From the NCBI GenBank assembly GCA_021730905.1, contig JAKFYK010000061.1:1-64000 (forward strand): a DNA stretch of 64,000 nucleotides. The letters are read 5' to 3'. Under the pieces are notes generated by a model. The model was not told the origin of the DNA. It did not search any database and saw only the letters and a list, made by a program, of their open reading frames with translations. How positions within the stretch are numbered: the first letter of the stretch is position 1; each line of letters opens with the position of its first letter. The translations under genes and the position numbers were made by a program. The DNA comes from Betaproteobacteria bacterium. GTDB lineage: Bacteria; Pseudomonadota; Gammaproteobacteria; Burkholderiales; SG8-41. This document shows positions 36,669 to 46,353 of this stretch, piece after piece.

Positions 36669-36738
36669 TTTCTTGCCCCATGATGACCCTTTGCTCAAAC
36701 TGCGCGCCTCATTTCGCGATTCACCGCCTGGAACTGGA

Positions 36739-37488
36739 ATGACCCTGCGTATTTTGCTGAGCAACGACGACGGTTATTTCGCACCGGGCATCGAGGCGCT
36801 GGCGCGCGCCCTGTCGGCGCTGGGCACGGTGACGGTGGTGGCACCCGAGCGCGACCGCAGCGGCGCCAGCAATTCTTTGACGCTGGATCGCCCGTTGACG
36901 GTGCGCAAGGCTTCCAATGGATTTCACTATGTCAATGGCACGCCCACAGATTGTGTGCATCTGGCGGTGACGGGGCTGCTGGGTGCGTTGCCGGATGTGA
37001 TCGTCTCCGGCATCAATCACGGCGCCAATATGGGCGACGACACCATTTATTCGGGCACCGTGGCGGCGGCCACCGAGGGCTTCCTGCTCGGCATACCGTC
37101 GATAGCGATATCGCTGGTGGCGGCGGGCAACGATCATTTCACCACGGCAGCCGAAGTCGCGAAAGCGCTGGTGGAGCGCCACACGCGGCAATCCCTGAAC
37201 GAGCCGGTGCTGCTGAACGTGAACGTTCCCGATGTGCCGCATGCCGATCTGCGCGGCATGGAAGTCACGCGTCTGGGCAAGCGGCACAAGGCCGAGCCGG
37301 TGGTCAAGGCAACGAACCCGCGTGGCGAGCCGATATACTGGGTGGGTGCCGCGGGCAGCGCGCAGGATGCCGGCGAAGGCACGGATTTTTACGCGGTGTC
37401 GCAGCGTCGTGTGTCGATTACGCCACTACAAGTGGATCTGACGCGCGTGCAGCAGATGGATGCCGTGCGGCAATGGCTGAAGTCCTGA
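36739..37488 (+). CDS. surE: 5'/3'-nucleotidase SurE
   Basis: The 249-residue product has the SurE metal motif near the start ([14 protein letters not shown]), [10 protein letters not shown] and [25 protein letters not shown]. SurE dephosphorylates nucleoside monophosphates and acts in stationary-phase survival. The ATG at 36739 gives the usual length. pcm follows after one base, and nlpD after that, in the conserved proteobacterial order. Confidence 0.96.
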   Translation: MTLRILLSNDDGYFAPGIEALARALSALGTVTVVAPERDRSGASNSLTLDRPLTVRKASNGFHYVNGTPTDCVHLAVTGLLGALPDVIVSGINHGANMGDDTIYSGTVAAATEGFLLGIPSIAISLVAAGNDHFTTAAEVAKALVERHTRQSLNEPVLLNVNVPDVPHADLRGMEVTRLGKRHKAEPVVKATNPRGEPIYWVGAAGSAQDAGEGTDFYAVSQRRVSITPLQVDLTRVQQMDAVRQWLKS

Positions 37489-37489
37489 A

Positions 37490-38158
37490 ATGCCCCCCAT
37501 GAGCATCCGCCATTCCGGCATCGGCATGACGTCGCAGCGTACACGCATGCGCATGGTCGAGCGTTTACGCCAGCAGGGCATACGCGATGAAATCGTGTTG
37601 TCGGTGATGGGAGAAGTGCCGCGGCATCTGTTCGTGGACGAAGCGCTGGCGCATCGCGCTTATGAGGATATTTCGCTGCCGATCGGCTTCGGGCAGACGA
37701 TTTCCAATCCGCATACGGTGGCGCGCATGACGGAACTTGCGCGTGCCGGCGGTGATCTTAACAAGGTGCTGGAAATCGGCACGGGATGCGGTTATCAATG
37801 TGCGGTTATGGCGCGGGTAGCGAAAGAGGTGCATTCGGTGGAACGACTGCTACAATTGACGGCAAAGGCGCGCAAACATCTGCGCGATGCGCGCGTGATC
37901 AACGTGCGACTGCGTCATGGCGATGGGCATGCCGGCGTGCCGACCGCTGCGCCGTTCGATGTGATTTTGATGACGGCGGCCACGACACATGTTCCCAAGG
38001 CGTTGCTGGAGCAGCTCAAGGTCGGCGGCAGAATGATTTTTCCGATGACCAAGGGCACTACGCAGCATCTTTCGGTGATCGAACGCACAGCGCAGGGCTA
38101 TACCGAAAAGAAAATGGATGTGGTGAATTTTGTGCCGTTGTTGCCTGGAACGGGATGA
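37490..38158 (+). CDS. pcm: Protein-L-isoaspartate O-methyltransferase
   Basis: This 222-residue enzyme repairs isoaspartyl residues with S-adenosylmethionine. It has GFGQTISNPHTVARMTEL and the SAM motif VLEIGTGCGYQCAVMA, then RMIFPMTKG. The reading can begin at 37490 or at the in-frame ATG at 37499. It sits between surE and nlpD with almost no gap. Confidence 0.95.
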   Translation: MPPMSIRHSGIGMTSQRTRMRMVERLRQQGIRDEIVLSVMGEVPRHLFVDEALAHRAYEDISLPIGFGQTISNPHTVARMTELARAGGDLNKVLEIGTGCGYQCAVMARVAKEVHSVERLLQLTAKARKHLRDARVINVRLRHGDGHAGVPTAAPFDVILMTAATTHVPKALLEQLKVGGRMIFPMTKGTTQHLSVIERTAQGYTEKKMDVVNFVPLLPGTG

Positions 38159-38162
38159 CCTG

Positions 38163-39125
38163 ATGGGGCTGAAAAAATCTCCGGCAATCCGTGAAGCCGC
38201 ACTGGCGTTGTGCGCCGTGTGTATGCTTCTGATCGCTGGCTGTGCGGCGATTTCGCCTGCGCCGGTGTCGGAGCGCACGCCGCCGCCGAAACCCGGTGCC
38301 AAGCCGGCGCCGCCCACTCTTGCAGCGAAGCCTGATGCGGGTGTTCACGCGACACCGCTGCCGCCGTCAGGGCCGACGCACACGGTCAGGCAGGGCGACA
38401 CGCTGTTCAGCATCGCCAAGGCGCATGGCGTGGATTATCGCGAACTCGCGGCGTGGAACAATGTCGATCCGGCGAGCATCAAGGTAGGGCAGCAGTTGCG
38501 CCTGACGCCGCCCGACGGCGTTGCCACGGCGCCTATGAAGCCGGCGCCGGGCGGCGTTGAAGTGCGTCCTCTGGACGGCAGCGCACCGAGCGCCGATCCG
38601 AATATGAAAACCCAGCCGCTGGCGCAGCGCGTGCCGTACAGCGATGACGCTTACGCCCGCATGGCGAAGGTGCAGCCCGCCGCAAAGCCGGAACCCAAGC
38701 CTGAACCCAAAGCGGAGATCAAGCTGGACGCAAAACCTGAAGCGCCGCGCGGCGACGGCGAAGTGGACTGGAGTTGGCCGGCTACGGGCAAGGTGATCGG
38801 CAATTTCAACGACGGTTCTAGCAAGGGGGTAGCCATTGCCGGCAAGATGGGGCAACCGGTGCACGCGAGCGCGGCGGGCCGTGTGATTTTCAGCGGTACC
38901 GGCATACGCGGGCTGGGCAAGCTGGTGGTGATACGCCACAACAGCAACTACCTGAGTGTGTACGCGCACAACAACACGCTGCTGGTCAAAGAGGGACAGA
39001 ACGTCGGCAAGGGGCAAAAAATCGCGGAGATGGGCAACTCTGATACCGATCAGGTAAAGCTGCATTTCGAAATCCGCCGTCAGGGAAAACCGGTGGATCC
39101 ACTTAGTCTGTTGCCGCCCTCCTGA
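38163..39125 (+). CDS. nlpD: NlpD-like murein hydrolase activator (LysM + degenerate M23)
   Basis: From the ATG at 38163 the product has 320 residues: a lipoprotein signal (LLIAGC), a Pro-rich linker, a LysM domain (HTVRQGDTLFSIAKAHGVDY), a Lys/Pro/Glu-rich spacer and a C-terminal LytM/M23 domain. In that domain the first zinc ligand of active peptidases is replaced (SKGVAIAG), while YAHNN and LHFEIR remain. It is thus likely an activator of an amidase, like E. coli NlpD. rpoS, its usual neighbour, is not downstream. Confidence 0.9.
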   Translation: MGLKKSPAIREAALALCAVCMLLIAGCAAISPAPVSERTPPPKPGAKPAPPTLAAKPDAGVHATPLPPSGPTHTVRQGDTLFSIAKAHGVDYRELAAWNNVDPASIKVGQQLRLTPPDGVATAPMKPAPGGVEVRPLDGSAPSADPNMKTQPLAQRVPYSDDAYARMAKVQPAAKPEPKPEPKAEIKLDAKPEAPRGDGEVDWSWPATGKVIGNFNDGSSKGVAIAGKMGQPVHASAAGRVIFSGTGIRGLGKLVVIRHNSNYLSVYAHNNTLLVKEGQNVGKGQKIAEMGNSDTDQVKLHFEIRRQGKPVDPLSLLPPS

Positions 39126-39133
39126 CCTGCGCG

Positions 39134-41107
39134 TTAAGCAGAAAACGCTTTAACGTATTGTTGCAGTTTTATTAAGTATTGGTTTTTATTTTCTTGATCG
39201 TGTCCATATCGCAGTGACACGTAAAGCCGGGTGATTTCACCCGCAGCGCTGGCGAATTCAGGCCGCGTTTTCGCAATGCGTGTGGCGAAATCGCGCGGCC
39301 CTTCCGCATCGCCACGTGTAATGCCCGCCTGCGCCATTTTTTCGCAGAATTTTCGGTACTCCGCCAGCACCGGCTCGCGCGTGCGCCGGCGTTGGGTCAG
39401 TGTGACGAGCGCGAGGATCAGTGTCGCGACTATGGTTGCAATGATCAGCAGCATGGCCAGCGTGCGCATCGTGTCGCCATCAAATCCGGCGCGATACAGT
39501 AGCGCGCGCTGGCTTTCGAGGTTGTAGCCGAGCACTGTCTGGTTCCAGGTATTGGCGAGGGAGTCCAGGGTCAACGCCAGTTGGTGCATCAGCGCGTTGC
39601 CGCCGCTGCGCGCGCGGCGCGGCAGCAGCGCGCTGTCCGGCAGCGCGGCGGCAAGCCCGCCTTCCGCCCGTGCCGGTGATACCGAATTGGTGGGATCGAT
39701 GCGCACCCAGCCGCGATTTTCGATCCACACCTCGGCCCACGCGTGCGCATCCGACTGGCGCACGATCAGGTAATTTCCCAGCGGATTGTATTCGCCGCCG
39801 AGATAGCCGGTGACCACGCGCGCGGGCACGCCCGCTGCGCGCATCAGCACCACGAACGCGGACGAAAAATGCTCGCAGAAACCCTGGCGCGTATTGAAAA
39901 TGAACTCGTCCACGGAATGCCGTCCCAGCAGCGGCGGCTCCAGCGTGTAGATGAATTTTTGCTCGCGGAACAGCGTGAGCGACGCGTTCATGATCGCTTC
40001 ATTGTCGCCGTGACGGCTGCGCAGTTGGCGGCCCAGTTCCAGCGTGCGCGGGTTGAAGCCCCGCGGCAGTTGCAGGGCGCGCTGCAGCATGAATTCATTG
40101 CTGTTCGCGCCGAATTCATAGTCGAGATAGGACGACAGGTCGTAGCGCATGCGGCTGGTGACCGGCATATGCGACAGCAGCAGGTAATCCGGTGTGATCG
40201 ACGCGCGCGGCGGAAGCGTGCCTGGCATATCGAGCGCAAACAGCCAGCGCCGGTTATGCGGCTCGACGGTGACGCTGTAACGCACCGGGTTGGCGCGCCG
40301 TTCCAGATCGACACGGTTGAGGAAAGGACGCGGCGGCGCGGTCCAGGTCAGTCCATCGAAGTCCAGCATCACCGGGCCGCGCCAGTACAGCTTGGTGGGG
40401 GGCGGAACCGCGCCGGTAAATTCGGCGCGCAACGCCACGTCATCCGAAAACACCAGTTGGTTGATGGTGCCCGGACTCATGCTATCCGACAGCCCGGTAA
40501 CGCCGGCAAACGCATCGGACGGCATGCCCCACAGCGGTCCCTGCACTCGCGGGAACAGAACGAAAAACACCACCATCAGCGGCACCGATTGCGCGAGCAT
40601 TATTGCGGAGGTGCGCAGTTGATGACGCAACTGCGCGCGATAGCCCGCCGGCTCGCGCGTGTATTGCAGGCCGATCATGGCCGCGGTGATGAACCACACG
40701 CAGGCGAGCAGATAAAGCGCGGTCGGGATGGACTGGGTGTAGAAGAAATTGGTAATCACTAGAAAATAGCCGATGAACGCCAGCACCATGCCGTCGCGCT
40801 GGGTGCGGGTCTCCAGCAGCTTGAGCGAAATCATCAGCACCAGCAGCGCGACGCCGGCATCGCGCCCGAACAATGTGCGGTAGTTCAGGTAAATCGCTGC
40901 TGCGCTCGCCATGACGATGGCCACCAGCAACCAGCGTGCCGGCAGCGCAAGCCGCGTGCGCGCGAGATACAAACGCCACACGCACATCGCGCCGGCCAGC
41001 ACGCTCAGCCACAGCGGCAGCCGCTCGACGTGCGGCGCCGCCACCAGCACCAGCGCGGTGGTGAGCCATACCGTGTTACGCAGGCTGATGGCGGGTATGG
41101 TCGTCAT
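39134..41107 (-). CDS. TgpA-like membrane transglutaminase
   Basis: About six N-terminal membrane helices are followed by a periplasmic transglutaminase domain with the Cys-His-Asp triad visible: GFCEHFSSAF, SDAHAWAEVW and RIDPTNS. A further membrane helix (about 555-580) and a cytosolic DUF4129-like end follow. The start at 41107 (MTTIPAISL) is preferred; earlier in-frame ATGs lie at 41116 and 41134. It overlaps the DUF58 gene by about 30 bases. The MoxR-DUF58-transglutaminase trio is a conserved operon of unclear envelope function. Confidence 0.9.
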   Translation of the reverse strand: MTTIPAISLRNTVWLTTALVLVAAPHVERLPLWLSVLAGAMCVWRLYLARTRLALPARWLLVAIVMASAAAIYLNYRTLFGRDAGVALLVLMISLKLLETRTQRDGMVLAFIGYFLVITNFFYTQSIPTALYLLACVWFITAAMIGLQYTREPAGYRAQLRHQLRTSAIMLAQSVPLMVVFFVLFPRVQGPLWGMPSDAFAGVTGLSDSMSPGTINQLVFSDDVALRAEFTGAVPPPTKLYWRGPVMLDFDGLTWTAPPRPFLNRVDLERRANPVRYSVTVEPHNRRWLFALDMPGTLPPRASITPDYLLLSHMPVTSRMRYDLSSYLDYEFGANSNEFMLQRALQLPRGFNPRTLELGRQLRSRHGDNEAIMNASLTLFREQKFIYTLEPPLLGRHSVDEFIFNTRQGFCEHFSSAFVVLMRAAGVPARVVTGYLGGEYNPLGNYLIVRQSDAHAWAEVWIENRGWVRIDPTNSVSPARAEGGLAAALPDSALLPRRARSGGNALMHQLALTLDSLANTWNQTVLGYNLESQRALLYRAGFDGDTMRTLAMLLIIATIVATLILALVTLTQRRRTREPVLAEYRKFCEKMAQAGITRGDAEGPRDFATRIAKTRPEFASAAGEITRLYVSLRYGHDQENKNQYLIKLQQYVKAFSA

Positions 41108-42086
41108 GGTTGGCATCGTCGTCAGGCAGATCAAACAGCGCGAGCGCTTCGAGACAGCGTTCGCGGTGCGCGTCGCCGCTGGCCATCGCTATCGTGGTTT
41201 CCGGCAAGCGCAGTCCGTAGTTGAGCCGCTGCGCGTCGGCGTCCAGTACCCAGCGCGTCAGGCGCGAGAGTTTTTCCTCGATGCCCATGCGTGGCGGGAG
41301 TTGATCCCACGCCAGCCAGATTTCACTGGCGGCCTGTCCGCTGAATTGTTTGGTGTACAGACCCTGGCCGCGCGCGGCGGTTTTCCATGCGATGTGGCGC
41401 GGTGGATCGCCGAGGTGATAGGGACGCAGGCCGGCGAAGTCTTCCTGTCCCTGGCCGTGTGCCGCGCCGATACCCTGATTGGCTTCGGCAGGCGGCAGCG
41501 GCAGACCCGCCGGCGCGGGACGCGGGTAGACGATGCAATGCATGTCAGGCTGCACATAACTCCAGGCGTAATAAAGCCCAAGCGGAAAACGCGTAAACAG
41601 CGTGAGCCGGCCCGGCCGCAGCTTGCCGCGGCGCGGAGCCGGTACCGTGACGCTGACTTGTGCCGTGGCGCCGGCGGGAACATCGGTGAATTCGACGTCA
41701 GAGCGGCCGCGTCGATCCAGCGAAAGGCCGATGCCGTGACGTTCGCGCTCTCCATGGTTGGCAAGGTTCAGCGTGAATTGCGCGCTGTTCCCCGCAAATA
41801 CCGCATGTGTCCTGCCGCCCGACACGTTGAGCCGCGCAAGATTGCGAAACGTGAACAGCATGCCATTGAACGCCATCGCTACCAGCAGAAACGTCAGCAC
41901 GAAACCGAGACTCAGGTTGTAGTTGATTGCGCCGAGCAGCATCATCAGCAGCACGGCGGCAAACACCACGCCCTGACGCGTGGGCAGGATGTAGACACGG
42001 CGCTGCACCAGCACGATAACACCGGTCTCCGGCGCACGCGGCCGGATGTACCAGTCGGTGAGGCGGGACTTAAGGGTGGCGAGCAT
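41076..42086 (-). CDS. DUF58 family membrane protein
   Basis: This 336-residue protein has two membrane helices (about 38-58 and 60-80), a beta-rich region and the DUF58 signature (PF01882) FAGLRPYHLGDPPRHIAWKTAARGQGLYTKQF. Such proteins are encoded with MoxR ATPases and may be their clients. It precedes and overlaps the transglutaminase gene. Confidence 0.9.
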   Translation of the reverse strand: MLATLKSRLTDWYIRPRAPETGVIVLVQRRVYILPTRQGVVFAAVLLMMLLGAINYNLSLGFVLTFLLVAMAFNGMLFTFRNLARLNVSGGRTHAVFAGNSAQFTLNLANHGERERHGIGLSLDRRGRSDVEFTDVPAGATAQVSVTVPAPRRGKLRPGRLTLFTRFPLGLYYAWSYVQPDMHCIVYPRPAPAGLPLPPAEANQGIGAAHGQGQEDFAGLRPYHLGDPPRHIAWKTAARGQGLYTKQFSGQAASEIWLAWDQLPPRMGIEEKLSRLTRWVLDADAQRLNYGLRLPETTIAMASGDAHRERCLEALALFDLPDDDANHDDHTRHQPA

Positions 42087-42100
42087 GTTAGTGATTTGAA

Positions 42101-42184
42101 GTGCGGGAGCTTGCTGCTCCGCTGCAAGTGTTCCCTTGTACCGCTTTTAAAAGCGGCGGCAACAAGGGAACACTTGAGCCGCAC
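42101..42184. repeat. Large composite hairpin between moxR and the DUF58 gene
   Basis: Three nested complementary arms are present: GTGCGG/CCGCAC (42101-42106, 42179-42184), AAGTGTTCCCTTGT/ACAAGGGAACACTT (42126-42139, 42162-42175) and CCGCTTTTAAAAGCGG (42141-42156). On the minus strand it lies between moxR and the DUF58 gene and would form a stable RNA structure. Confidence 0.8.
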
Positions 42185-42191
42185 TCCATAT

Positions 42192-43112
42192 TCACGGAAT
42201 GGCCACGCTTTGTATCAACCGCGCAGCGACATCCGCATTGGTGACAGTGGTTTCGCGCGCGGTACCGGTGGTACTCAGGCGATGCCCGACCACGCCCGGC
42301 AGCACGGCCTGCACGTCTTCAGGTACCACGTGCTTGCGCGCATCCAGCAGGGCCCACCCGCGCGCCGCCTGCACCAGCGCAAGCGCGGCCCGTGGTGACA
42401 AGCCGCTCACATAGTCGGCGCTGCGGCGCGTGTGGCCCACCAGCGCCTGCACGTAATCGAGCAGCGCGTCGGACACGTGCACTTGTTGCGCTTCGCGCTG
42501 CAGGGCCAGCAACTCGGCGGGCAGCATGCAGGGACTGATCCGCTGCAGCAGATCGCGGCGGTCTTCGCCGCGCAACAGGGCGCGTTCGGCGTCGAGGTCG
42601 GGATAGCCCAATTCGATGCGCATGAGAAAACGGTCGAGTTGCGATTCCGGCAGCGGAAAGGTGCCGATCTGGTGCGACGGATTCTGCGTGGCGATCACGA
42701 AGAACGGATCCGGCAGGCGGCGCGTTTCGCCTTCAATTGTGACCTGATGTTCTTCCATGGCTTCCAGCAGCGCGCTTTGTGCTTTCGGCGTTGCGCGGTT
42801 GATTTCGTCAGCCAGTACTACCTGCGAAAAAATCGGCCCTGGATGAAATTCAAATTTCGAGCGGTCGCTGTTGTACACTGCAACACCGAGCACGTCGGCG
42901 GGCAGCAGATCGCTGGTGAACTGGATGCGATGAAAATTCAGGCCGAGCGAGGCCGCCAGCGCATGCGCCAGCGTGGTCTTGCCGACGCCCGGGACGTCTT
43001 CAATCAGCAAATGGCCGCGCGCAATCAGGCACGCCAGTGCGAGTCGAATCTGGCGTTGCTTGCCGAGAATGATGCTGCTGACCTGCCGTGCGACCTCTGC
43101 GATTTTAGTCAT
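42192..43112 (-). CDS. MoxR-family AAA+ ATPase
   Basis: A 306-residue ATPase with Walker [15 protein letters not shown], Walker [23 protein letters not shown], sensor 1 [13 protein letters not shown] and a C-terminal lid domain. MoxR proteins act as chaperones for metal-cofactor or envelope proteins. It heads the row moxR-DUF58-transglutaminase on the minus strand. Confidence 0.93.
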   Translation of the reverse strand: MTKIAEVARQVSSIILGKQRQIRLALACLIARGHLLIEDVPGVGKTTLAHALAASLGLNFHRIQFTSDLLPADVLGVAVYNSDRSKFEFHPGPIFSQVVLADEINRATPKAQSALLEAMEEHQVTIEGETRRLPDPFFVIATQNPSHQIGTFPLPESQLDRFLMRIELGYPDLDAERALLRGEDRRDLLQRISPCMLPAELLALQREAQQVHVSDALLDYVQALVGHTRRSADYVSGLSPRAALALVQAARGWALLDARKHVVPEDVQAVLPGVVGHRLSTTGTARETTVTNADVAARLIQSVAIP

Positions 43113-43122
43113 AAATAATTCA

Positions 43123-43140
43123 ATAAAAACAAATAGTTAC
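43123..43140. repeat. Recurring AT-rich intergenic motif, copy 2
   Basis: ATAAAAACAAATAGTTAC lies just upstream of the moxR start. Close copies are at 35341, 49242 and, inverted, 57575. Confidence 0.45.
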
Positions 43141-43152
43141 ATTTTTCGTGTA

Positions 43153-43686
43153 TCAGGTTAAACTTTTTTCAGCGCGCATCATGCGCGGTTCGTGAGGGTC
43201 GAATGCAGTGCTGAATCCCAGCCTTTGCATCAGCGCGAGCATCTTGCTGTTGCCGGGCAGCACATCGCCGTACATCAACGTCAAGCCCCGCATGCGCGCG
43301 GCGGCGATCAGTTGCTCCATCAGCAATTTTCCCACGCCGCGCCGCTGCCAAGCATCTGCCACCGCCAGGGCAAATTCGCACTGCAAGGTGCCGGGCAGCA
43401 CGACATAACGCGCAACGCCGATCTGTTTTTCCGTACCGCCATCATCAAACGTCGCAATCAGCGCCATATGATCGTGGTAATCCACCTCGGTAAAATGCGA
43501 CAGCATTTTCGGCGCCAGCTCGCGCAGGTGATCCATAAAACGGTAGTAGCGCGATTCATCGGACAGGTTACGCACGAAATCCGCTTCGATGGCGGCGTCT
43601 TCCGGGCGGATCGGGCGCAGCTTTACCACCGCGCCGTCGCGCAGTGCGAGCGTCTGAACCCATTGCGCGGGGTACGGAAATGGCAT
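43153..43686 (-). CDS. GNAT-family N-acetyltransferase
   Basis: The 177-residue product resembles the acetyltransferase domain of Pat-type protein acetylases: LRDGAVVKLRPIRPEDAAIEADFVRNLSDESRYYRF at the start, and the acetyl-CoA loop QRRGVGKLLMEQLI. The ATG at 43686 has GGGAAG in front and a TATAAT (43729-43734) about 43 bases upstream, so it is preferred over earlier ATGs. Substrate unknown. Confidence 0.8.
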   Translation of the reverse strand: MPFPYPAQWVQTLALRDGAVVKLRPIRPEDAAIEADFVRNLSDESRYYRFMDHLRELAPKMLSHFTEVDYHDHMALIATFDDGGTEKQIGVARYVVLPGTLQCEFALAVADAWQRRGVGKLLMEQLIAAARMRGLTLMYGDVLPGNSKMLALMQRLGFSTAFDPHEPRMMRAEKSLT

Positions 43687-43771
43687 GTAGCTTCCCGTTG
43701 TGTGCAGCCGAGGTAACAACATGGCAGTATTATACGTGTCCTGATCCAAACCCAAGTTCCGGAGCATCACG

Positions 43772-44695
43772 GTGACTACTGTTTTCATCACGCATCCCGA
43801 CTGCCTGCTGCACGACATGGGCGCGCATCATCCCGAGTGTCCGGCGCGGTTGTCGGCGATCCAGGATCAGCTGATTGCGTCCGGCCTGATCAATCATGTG
43901 CAACAGAGCGAAGCGCCGAAAGCCACGCGCGAGCAACTCGAGCGTGTGCACGAGCCGGGCTATCTCGACGCCATCGAGGAAGCCTCGCCGGGCCGTGGCC
44001 TTATTCATCTCGATCCCGATACCGCGATGTGCCCGCACACGCTGGATGCGGCGTTGCGTGCCGCCGGTGCGGGCGTGCTGGCCACTGATCAGGTGATCGG
44101 CGGCCAAGCAGAAAACGCGTTCTGCGCGGTACGCCCGCCGGGACATCACGCCGAGCGTGATCGTGCCATGGGTTTTTGTGTCATCAACAGCGTTGCCGTG
44201 GCCGCCGCACATGCGCTGGATCATCACGGGCTCGAGCGCGTAGCGATAGTCGATTTCGATGTGCATCACGGCAACGGCACCGAGGAGATTTTTCGTGACG
44301 ATGAACGCGTGCTGATGGTATCCACCTTCCAGCATCCGTTTTACCCCTACAGCGGCACCGAAGGACGCTCGGAGCGCATGGTGAATATACCGCTTGCGGC
44401 CTACAGCGGCGGCAAGGAATTTCGCGCAGCGGTGGAGACGTACTGGCTGCCGGCTCTGGAAGCGTTCAAGCCGCAGATGCTGTTTATTTCAGCGGGGTTC
44501 GACGCGCACCGCGAAGATGATTTGGCGATGCTGCAGTTGGTGGAAGCCGACTACGCCTGGGTCACTGAAAAACTCAAGACCGTGGCGGACAAACACGCCG
44601 GCGGGCGCATCGTGTCGCTGCTGGAAGGCGGCTACTCGCTGAGCGCGCTGGGACGCAGCGCGGCGGTGCATATGAAGGCGCTGGCGGGTTTGTGA
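43772..44695 (+). CDS. Histone deacetylase-like amidohydrolase
   Basis: A 307-residue member of the arginase/deacetylase superfamily. The active-site pair H125-H126 is in RPPGHHAERD, and zinc ligands are D161/D163 and H165 in VDFDVHHGNGT. Bacterial members include acetylpolyamine and acetoin-linked enzymes; the natural substrate is not evident. The start is a GTG with GGAG seven bases upstream. It is divergent from the acetyltransferase gene, an intriguing pairing of acetylating and deacetylating enzymes. Confidence 0.9.
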   Translation: MTTVFITHPDCLLHDMGAHHPECPARLSAIQDQLIASGLINHVQQSEAPKATREQLERVHEPGYLDAIEEASPGRGLIHLDPDTAMCPHTLDAALRAAGAGVLATDQVIGGQAENAFCAVRPPGHHAERDRAMGFCVINSVAVAAAHALDHHGLERVAIVDFDVHHGNGTEEIFRDDERVLMVSTFQHPFYPYSGTEGRSERMVNIPLAAYSGGKEFRAAVETYWLPALEAFKPQMLFISAGFDAHREDDLAMLQLVEADYAWVTEKLKTVADKHAGGRIVSLLEGGYSLSALGRSAAVHMKALAGL

Positions 44696-44712
44696 TTTGC
44701 TGAACAGACGTC

Positions 44713-45081
44713 TTAAACGATAATTGCTGCAATCACGTTGCGGCCTTCCGCCATCAAAATATTGAACGTGCGGCATGCGGCGGGCGTGTCCATGGTTTCA
44801 ACACCGATCTGCGCGCGCGCGAATTCGCGCAGGGTTGTCGGCCCCGGAAAGCGGTGCGTGGCGCCGGTGCCCAGCAGCAGAATTTCCGGCTTCAGTGTGA
44901 GCAGAAATTCCAGTTCGCCTGCGCCCATCGAATCAACGCCCGCTACGCTCCAGGTTTCGTGGATGACTTCCGGCGTCACCACCAATGAGCGTTCGTAGCG
45001 CTGGTTGTTCACCGCGACGTAGCCTTTGCCGTATCCCGTGAACTGGTTTTGCCCTGCGAACTTCGCCAAATGAAGTTTCAT
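44713..45081 (-). CDS. Mth938/DUF498-domain protein
   Basis: The 122-residue protein contains the DUF498 pattern (PF04430): NQRYERSLVVTPEVI, KPEILLLGTGATHRFP and GVETMDTPAACRTFNILMAEGRNVIAAI. Homologues include NDUFAF3-like assembly factors; its bacterial role is not settled. The start at 45081 (MKLHLAK) gives the usual family length. Confidence 0.85.
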   Translation of the reverse strand: MKLHLAKFAGQNQFTGYGKGYVAVNNQRYERSLVVTPEVIHETWSVAGVDSMGAGELEFLLTLKPEILLLGTGATHRFPGPTTLREFARAQIGVETMDTPAACRTFNILMAEGRNVIAAIIV

Positions 45082-45168
45082 GAGAGTTTCATAAGTTTTT
45101 GATTTGCTTGATGTTCCTTGCTCGGATAAAATTATACGCTTTCGTGCTGCATAAATAGAAATCCACTC

Positions 45169-46353
45169 ATGGAAGAGTTTCCCAGAATCAAACGGCTGCC
45201 GCCGTATGTGTTTAACGTCACCGGCGAGCTGAAGCTCGCGGCGCGGCGGCGCGGCGAGGACGTCATCGACTTCAGCATGGGCAATCCCGACGGGCCCACG
45301 CCGCGGCACATCGTCGACAAGCTGATCGAATCGATCCAGCGCCCGGATACGCACGGCTATTCGGTGTCGAAGGGCATCCATCGCCTGCGCAAAGCCATTT
45401 GCAACTGGTATCAATCGCGTTACAAGGTCGATCTCGATCCCGACACCGAGGCCATCGTTACCATCGGTTCCAAGGAAGGCATCGCCCACCTGGCATTGGC
45501 GACATTGGAGCATGGCGACGTAGTGTTGGTGCCGAACCCGAGCTATCCAATCCATATTTACGGGCCAGTCATCGCCGGCGCCGATATCCGTCATGTGCCG
45601 ATGCAGGCGGACGTCGATTTCTTTGAGGAGTTGGAGAAGGCGATTCGCGACGGTTATCCCAAGCCCAAGATGCTGATCGTGAATTTTCCGAGCAACCCGA
45701 CCACGCAGTGCGTTGATCTCGCGTTCTTCGAGCGATTGATCGCGATTGCGCGCGAGCACGACATTTACGTGGTGCATGATCTGGCGTACGCCGATATCGT
45801 GTTCGACGGCTATAAAGCGCCGTCGATACTGGAGGTGCCGGGCGCGAAAGAGATTGCCGTCGAATTTTTCACCATGTCGAAGAGCTACAACATGGCGGGC
45901 TGGCGCGTGGGGTATATGGTCGGCAACCGCGAGCTGGTGAATGCGCTGGGACGCATGAAAAGCTACCACGATTACGGCACCTTCACGCCGATCCAGGTGG
46001 CCTCGATCATCGCGCTCGAAGGTCCGCAGGCATGCGTGGAAGAAGTGCGCCAGACTTATCAGGACCGCCGCGATGTGCTGTGCGCGGGGCTGCATGCAGC
46101 AGGCTGGATGGTGGATATTCCGAAGGCGACGATGTACGTGTGGGCGCCGATACCCGAACCTTACAAAAAAATGGGCTCGCTGGAGTTCTCCAAGAAACTC
46201 TTGGCCGATGCCAAGATTGCCGTCGCGCCGGGTACCGGCTTTGGGCACTATGGGGATGGCCACGTTCGATTCGCCATGATTGAAAACGAAGCCCGGACAC
46301 GACAAGCGGTTCGAGGCATTAAAGAGATGTTCAGAAAGGACGGCTTGCTATGA
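45169..46353 (+). CDS. alaC: Alanine-synthesising transaminase AlaC
   Basis: A 394-residue class I/II PLP aminotransferase. The PLP lysine is K238 in [18 protein letters not shown], with NFPSNPTTQ and [12 protein letters not shown] around the cofactor. It makes alanine from pyruvate and glutamate. It precedes hom and thrC, a conserved betaproteobacterial order. Its stop overlaps the start of a short linking reading frame. Confidence 0.92.
   Translation: MEEFPRIKRLPPYVFNVTGELKLAARRRGEDVIDFSMGNPDGPTPRHIVDKLIESIQRPDTHGYSVSKGIHRLRKAICNWYQSRYKVDLDPDTEAIVTIGSKEGIAHLALATLEHGDVVLVPNPSYPIHIYGPVIAGADIRHVPMQADVDFFEELEKAIRDGYPKPKMLIVNFPSNPTTQCVDLAFFERLIAIAREHDIYVVHDLAYADIVFDGYKAPSILEVPGAKEIAVEFFTMSKSYNMAGWRVGYMVGNRELVNALGRMKSYHDYGTFTPIQVASIIALEGPQACVEEVRQTYQDRRDVLCAGLHAAGWMVDIPKATMYVWAPIPEPYKKMGSLEFSKKLLADAKIAVAPGTGFGHYGDGHVRFAMIENEARTRQAVRGIKEMFRKDGLL

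Noticed and set aside
40911-42398. Long plus-strand frame of 495 codons
   Set aside because: It is antisense to the transglutaminase, DUF58 and MoxR genes, all well recognised; high-GC DNA often leaves such frames open.
44713-46305. 530-codon minus-strand frame across alaC
   Set aside because: Only its last 122 codons (the DUF498 protein) resemble a family; the rest is antisense to alaC, which has full PLP-enzyme motifs.
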